A program made the position numbers and the translations under genes. This document shows, one piece after another, positions 13,480-16,453 of a DNA stretch of 16,453 bases. The stretch is from Chloroflexota bacterium. Lineage in GTDB: Bacteria; Chloroflexota; Limnocylindria; Limnocylindrales; CSP1-4. Below the pieces are notes generated by a model, which saw only the letters and a program-made list of their open reading frames with translations, was not told the DNA's origin and searched no databases. The DNA lies in NCBI GenBank assembly GCA_003158495.1, contig PMJT01000183.1, forward strand, positions 7,557 through 24,009, written 5' to 3'. Positions within the stretch are counted from its first letter, which is position 1. Every line of letters begins with the position of its first letter.

Positions 13480-15729
13480 TCAGCCGCCCGTGGACGACGA
13501 GGACGACGAGGACGACGAGGACGAGTTGCCGAGGCCACTGCCGGTCGAACTGGTCGTGTAACCGAGCTGAGCGGCGATCTGCTGTGACTGCGACTGCAGC
13601 ATGGCCAGCGTCGTCTCCATGGCCGTGTACTGGGCCTCGATCATCGTCGTGTAGTTGTCGATGATCGTTTGCTGGTCGGCTTCGCGATGCTGGGTGTCCG
13701 TGACTTCGCTGGTCAGGCCCGCGACGTGCGCCTGGATGTAGGCGTTCTTGTTCGACGGGTCCTCGTACCCCTGGAGCTGGGTCAGTAGCGAACCGAGGGG
13801 TCCTGTGCTCTTGTCGAGCAGGTTGGCAACCGCGTTAGGGTCGCTGTTCAGCGCCGCCGCGAGCTTGTTCTGGTCGAGCATCAGCCGGTTGGTCGTACCG
13901 ACGGCCGCGCCAACGGCACCGGTGTTCAGGCCGAGAGAGCCCATCGAGTTGAGTGTGCCGCTGCCGATCGTCTGGAAGAACGTGTCGCGCAGGCTCAGGA
14001 ACATCGTCATCGCCGTCGGGTCGCCGGCGAGCGGGCTGGCCGCCCCGGCATTTCCGCCACTCGTGCCCGGTGTGGTGGCCGTGGCGCTGTCGAGGACGTC
14101 GCCGAGGTGGTTGAAGCTCGAGATCAGGTTCGTGAGGGCGGTAGTGACCGCCGTCGAGTCGACGCCGACGGTGATGGTCTCGGTCTGGCCAACAGTGCTC
14201 TGCGAGGCCAGGTTCATGGTCACACCGTCGATTGCGGACGTGACCGTGTTGCTGGTGCTGACGACCGAACGGCCGTCGACGGTGACCTGGGAGGTCGAGC
14301 CGATCGTCTGGGCATTGGTGGTGCCCGGCGCCAGTTTGAGCGCCGCCCCGAGCGTTCCCGACGTGTCGGTGATGTCCATCGCCAGGGCGCCGGTGTCCTT
14401 CCTGGTCAGCAACACCTCGTCGTTGGTGCGATCGACCGAGGCGATGACGCCAGCGTTCGAGTTGTTGATGCGGCTGGTGATCGTCGCCAGCGAATCGATG
14501 GTCGTGTCGTATGCGATGTCGGTGCCGTTGATGGTCAGCACGCCGGTCGTAGTCGAAGTCAGCCCGGTGAGGCCTGCGCCATCAAGGGGGCCGAGCATTC
14601 GGGTGACGCCCAGGTTGGTCGTCCCGGTCAGCGTCGGATCGGAGGCGTTCGTGACGGACGAGTTGGCGATCCCCAGCATGCCGAGGGCATTACTGGTGTC
14701 GCTCGCCGAGCCAAACGAGAGCGAGTGCGTCAGCGTCGCTCCGGACATTGCGAGCTGGAGGCGATTGCCGACGGCGCCGACGGTCATCGTGGCCGCGGCA
14801 TCGGCGCCCTTGTTGGCGCCGCCGGCGGCGAGCTGATCCGAGATCGCCTTCCCGAAGCCGGCCATCATCTGGTCGAGCGTCGTCGTGGTCGGGTCGCCGA
14901 CGGTGTAGTGGACGATCGTGCCGTCCACGATGGCGCTGATCTGGCCGGCCGTAATATTGCCCGGCAGGTTCAGCGACGTGATCGTCGGGTCCAGGTAGGC
15001 CGCGGACGTGATCGTGGCGTTCTGAGTTGCGGTCACTCCCTGCGTCTTGAGACCCATGGCCGTGGCCAGGTTACTCGTGTCGCCGACGTCGCCGAAGCTG
15101 ATGTCGTGGGCCGCGGTGTTGCCGCCGATGGCCAGCTGGAGCTTGCCGCCGACGATCGTGGCCGAGACCGTGCTGCCCGGATCCGTGGCCTGGAGCTGCG
15201 CCTGGAGCGCGCTCGACAGGCTGTCCATCACGTCCTGGAGTGTAGCCGTGGTCGGATCGCCGACCGCCACCTGGACCGTGGTCCCGTCGACGGTGAGGGC
15301 CATGTTGCCGACCGTGATCGGCGCAGCCAGGTTGGCCTTGGCGAGTGTCAACGAGGTATTCACGGAGCCGGTCACGGCGGCGCCGATGGCGGCCGTGGAT
15401 CCCGCCCTGGTGGCCGTGGCCAGCCGGTCGACCGAGACCTGGTATGTCGCTACGGCTGCGCTGGTCGATGCCGTGGCGGTCAGGATCGAACTGTTGGTGG
15501 ATGTGGCGCTTCTGCTCGCGCCGGCGCTGGTGACCGTGAAGGCCTTGATCTTTGCGATCAGGTCGTCCATCGCCGTCCCGACGGTCGTGTAGGACGACTT
15601 CTGGGCCGTGAGGTTGGCTTCCTGGGTCTGCAAGGCAGTCAGGGGCTGCTTCTCGGCCGCCACGAGAGCGTCGACGATGCTCTGAGTGTTGAGGCCCGAG
15701 ACTACGCCGCCGAATTGGATCGATGGCAT
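13480..15729 (-). CDS. fliD: Flagellar filament cap protein FliD (hook-associated protein 2), enlarged
   Basis: FliD forms the cap at the filament tip under which exported flagellin folds. The 749-residue protein has the N-terminal signature (IQFGGVVSGLNTQSIVDAL, residues 4-22) and a C-terminal helical part (about 615-725) that together make the D0/D1 core. Typical FliD has about 400-500 residues; here the middle holds repeated units: residues 125-233 and 250-360 share VGDPTTxTL, LQLA and SFGxxxDTSN, and a third, more diverged unit lies at about 386-470 (VLTINGTDI...). It has no cysteine and no tryptophan, and it is rich in Thr, Ser and Ala, like exported filament proteins. It ends with 11 serines (736-746) and TGG. 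GGGAG (plus-strand 15736-15740) is the ribosome binding site, 6 nt from the ATG, and a sigma28-like promoter lies upstream. Confidence 0.95.
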   Translation of the reverse strand: MPSIQFGGVVSGLNTQSIVDALVAAEKQPLTALQTQEANLTAQKSSYTTVGTAMDDLIAKIKAFTVTSAGASRSATSTNSSILTATASTSAAVATYQVSVDRLATATRAGSTAAIGAAVTGSVNTSLTLAKANLAAPITVGNMALTVDGTTVQVAVGDPTTATLQDVMDSLSSALQAQLQATDPGSTVSATIVGGKLQLAIGGNTAAHDISFGDVGDTSNLATAMGLKTQGVTATQNATITSAAYLDPTITSLNLPGNITAGQISAIVDGTIVHYTVGDPTTTTLDQMMAGFGKAISDQLAAGGANKGADAAATMTVGAVGNRLQLAMSGATLTHSLSFGSASDTSNALGMLGIANSSVTNASDPTLTGTTNLGVTRMLGPLDGAGLTGLTSTTTGVLTINGTDIAYDTTIDSLATITSRINNSNAGVIASVDRTNDEVLLTRKDTGALAMDITDTSGTLGAALKLAPGTTNAQTIGSTSQVTVDGRSVVSTSNTVTSAIDGVTMNLASQSTVGQTETITVGVDSTAVTTALTNLISSFNHLGDVLDSATATTPGTSGGNAGAASPLAGDPTAMTMFLSLRDTFFQTIGSGTLNSMGSLGLNTGAVGAAVGTTNRLMLDQNKLAAALNSDPNAVANLLDKSTGPLGSLLTQLQGYEDPSNKNAYIQAHVAGLTSEVTDTQHREADQQTIIDNYTTMIEAQYTAMETTLAMLQSQSQQIAAQLGYTTSSTGSGLGNSSSSSSSSSSSTGG
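13493..13525. repeat. 9-bp tandem repeat encoding the FliD C-terminal serine run
   Basis: Three exact copies of GACGACGAG (13493-13519) plus a partial GACGAG (13520-13525) encode 11 consecutive serines on the minus strand. The 9-bp unit keeps the frame, so slippage would change the serine-run length without disrupting the protein. Confidence 0.9.
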
Positions 15730-15786
15730 CCTGATCTCCCAGGGAAGTTATGCGGCCCACTCCTCGCGCGGGAGTGTCCAGTCGGG

Positions 15787-15814
15787 GTATCGGCCATTCG
15801 TGTCGGAAGCTTGA
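15787..15814 (-). promoter_or_regulatory. Flagellar sigma28/sigmaD-type promoter for fliD
   Basis: On the minus strand, TCAAGCTT (15807-15814; 6 of 8 matches to TAAAGTTT) is followed after 12 nt by GCCGATAC (15787-15794; 7 of 8 matches to GCCGATAA). Counted as TCAA-N16-GCCGATAC it has the same layout as the fliS promoter. Transcription would start near 15780, about 50 nt before the fliD ATG. Confidence 0.7.
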
Positions 15815-15841
15815 GCCCGGTGGCGCCGATCCACCACGGGG

Positions 15842-15865
15842 GTTCTCCCCGAACTTGGGGCGAAC
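15842..15865. terminator. Hairpin between the FliT-like gene and fliD
   Basis: GTTCTCCCC (15842-15850) and GGGGCGAAC (15857-15865) pair with one mismatch around a 6-nt loop. It lies after the FliT-like gene and before the fliD promoter, a fitting place for a terminator, but it lacks a T tract. Confidence 0.35.
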
Positions 15866-15910
15866 GGGCCATCAGGCCGGGCGACTCGATCGGGGCGCGG
15901 CTCGCGGCCG

Positions 15911-16288
15911 TCATCGGACCCGCTCGGAGACGCGGGCGTCGGCCGTGCGGCTGCCAGCCCCGCGGTTGTCAGGCCGGTTCGCGGTGCGGTACTCGTCCAT
16001 CATCTGGCGAGTGCTGGCCAGCCTGACGCGGAGCGAGTCCATCTCGGCGCGCAGCTGGTCGGCAGCCTCGCGGTCGCACTCGAGGACGCGTCGAATCCGG
16101 CCGATCATATCGGGCGGACGGGTATTGGGATCCGATCCGGCGAGCAGCCGGATGGCGTTCTCGCGCGCCTTGAGGGCGGTTGTGGCCGCTTCCAGGTCAG
16201 GGTCCGGCCGCCGCCGCAATGCGCTCATCATGGCGTCCGTGGCGGCTTCGAGAGCCATGATCGTTGCGGCCTGTTGCCTGGCGTCCAT
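15911..16288 (-). CDS. Small helical protein, FliT/FlgN-like export chaperone candidate
   Basis: The 125-residue protein lies between flagellin and fliD. It looks all-helical: residues 8-50 (ending LKARENAIRLL) and 60-100 (IGRIRRVLECDREAADQLR, then a heptad-like stretch to MMDEY). This pattern, with a RExxIxLL segment, a mid-protein ILexDxE-type turn and a terminal helix ending in Y, resembles FliT-type chaperones that hold FliD before export, but the match is by eye only. The last 25 residues are basic and probably disordered. There is no membrane segment. I chose the ATG at 16288 over the GTG at 16294 because AAGGTGA (plus-strand 16291-16297) precedes it as a ribosome binding site. The gene lies 54 bp after the flagellin terminator with no promoter seen, so it may depend on read-through. 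Confidence 0.68.
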   Translation of the reverse strand: MDARQQAATIMALEAATDAMMSALRRRPDPDLEAATTALKARENAIRLLAGSDPNTRPPDMIGRIRRVLECDREAADQLRAEMDSLRVRLASTRQMMDEYRTANRPDNRGAGSRTADARVSERVR

Positions 16289-16322
16289 TCTCACCTTGAA
16301 GGTAAGGTCGGAACTGGGAGAT

Positions 16323-16338
16323 CACCCGCCGGAGGGTG
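16323..16338. repeat. Small hairpin between the flagellin terminator and the FliT-like gene
   Basis: CACCC (16323-16327) and GGGTG (16334-16338) form a 5-bp stem with a 6-nt loop just beyond the flagellin terminator. It may stabilise a 5' end left after termination or processing; this is only a structural note. Confidence 0.3.
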
Positions 16339-16342
16339 AGAA

Positions 16343-16374
16343 GAAGGGGCCGGCGGAAGCCCGCCGGCCCCTTC
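16343..16374 (-). terminator. Intrinsic terminator of the flagellin gene
   Basis: A perfect 14-bp stem (16343-16356 with 16361-16374) closed by a 4-nt loop lies 45 bp after the flagellin stop. In the minus direction the right end reads CCCCTTCTTCTC, a pyrimidine-rich tail with several T residues. A strong terminator is usual for the very highly expressed flagellin gene. Confidence 0.85.
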
Positions 16375-16419
16375 AGAACTCTCGGTCGGTGGCTCGACCG
16401 AAGTCGAACCAGGAACCTG

Positions 16420-16453
16420 CTAGCGGAGGAGGGTGAGGATGTTCTGCGGAGCA
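16420..16453 (-). CDS. Flagellin, last 10 codons only (rest outside window)
   Basis: The minus-strand frame at the window edge reads APQNILTLLR followed by a TAG stop. This is the hallmark C-terminus of flagellins (forms such as ANQxPQNVLSLLR), the D0 helix that packs in the filament core. The position next to fliD and fliS and the strong terminator after it support the call. Only 10 residues are present, so filament type and glycosylation sites cannot be judged here. Confidence 0.85.
   Translation of the reverse strand, partial: APQNILTLLR

Noticed and set aside
14107..16026. A 639-codon plus-strand open frame antisense to fliD and the FliT-like gene
   Set aside because: High GC opens long antisense frames. 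The product is Arg/Gly/Asp-rich without any domain, while the minus strand has clear FliD signatures, a ribosome binding site and a promoter.

Overview
The window is GC-rich, densely coded bacterial chromosome dominated by motility genes: chemotaxis signalling on the left, flagellar filament assembly on the right, and a block of sugar-modification genes between them that looks like a flagellin or surface glycosylation island. The flagellum, the two-component chemotaxis proteins and the very GC-rich codon use show a free-living bacterium. A high-GC Gram-positive or Chloroflexota-like lineage would fit, but the sequence alone does not settle the taxonomy.

Left part (1-5404). The plus strand opens inside cheA (the 5' part lies outside the window). 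After a 357-bp gap with a strong sigma70-type promoter and a palindromic operator candidate comes a fused ArsR-family regulator/GNAT acetyltransferase. Convergent to it, on the minus strand, are a small one-pass membrane protein of unknown function and an HD-GYP protein (predicted c-di-GMP phosphodiesterase). The HD-GYP gene is divergent from a CheR receptor methyltransferase, which is followed by a single-domain response regulator.

Middle part (5472-12360, all minus strand). Six tightly packed genes, several with 4-nt start/stop overlaps, read in the order: two-domain glycosyltransferase, SAM-dependent methyltransferase, DegT-type aminotransferase, second DegT-like aminotransferase, FemAB/BioF2-like acyltransferase, formyltransferase. 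Together they predict transfer of an aminated, N-acylated or N-formylated and possibly methylated sugar. The first glycosyltransferase carries an unexpected C2H2 zinc-finger-like insertion.

Right part (12528-16453, all minus strand). In transcription order: the last codons of flagellin, a strong hairpin terminator, a FliT-like small helical protein, fliD (filament cap, enlarged by repeated internal units and ending in a serine run), fliS (flagellin chaperone) and a small helical protein. Three sites matching the flagellar sigma28/sigmaD promoter (TCAA-N15/16-GCCGATAM) precede fliD, fliS and cheR, tying filament assembly and chemotaxis to one late regulon. No tRNA, rRNA, CRISPR array, insertion sequence or prophage gene was seen.
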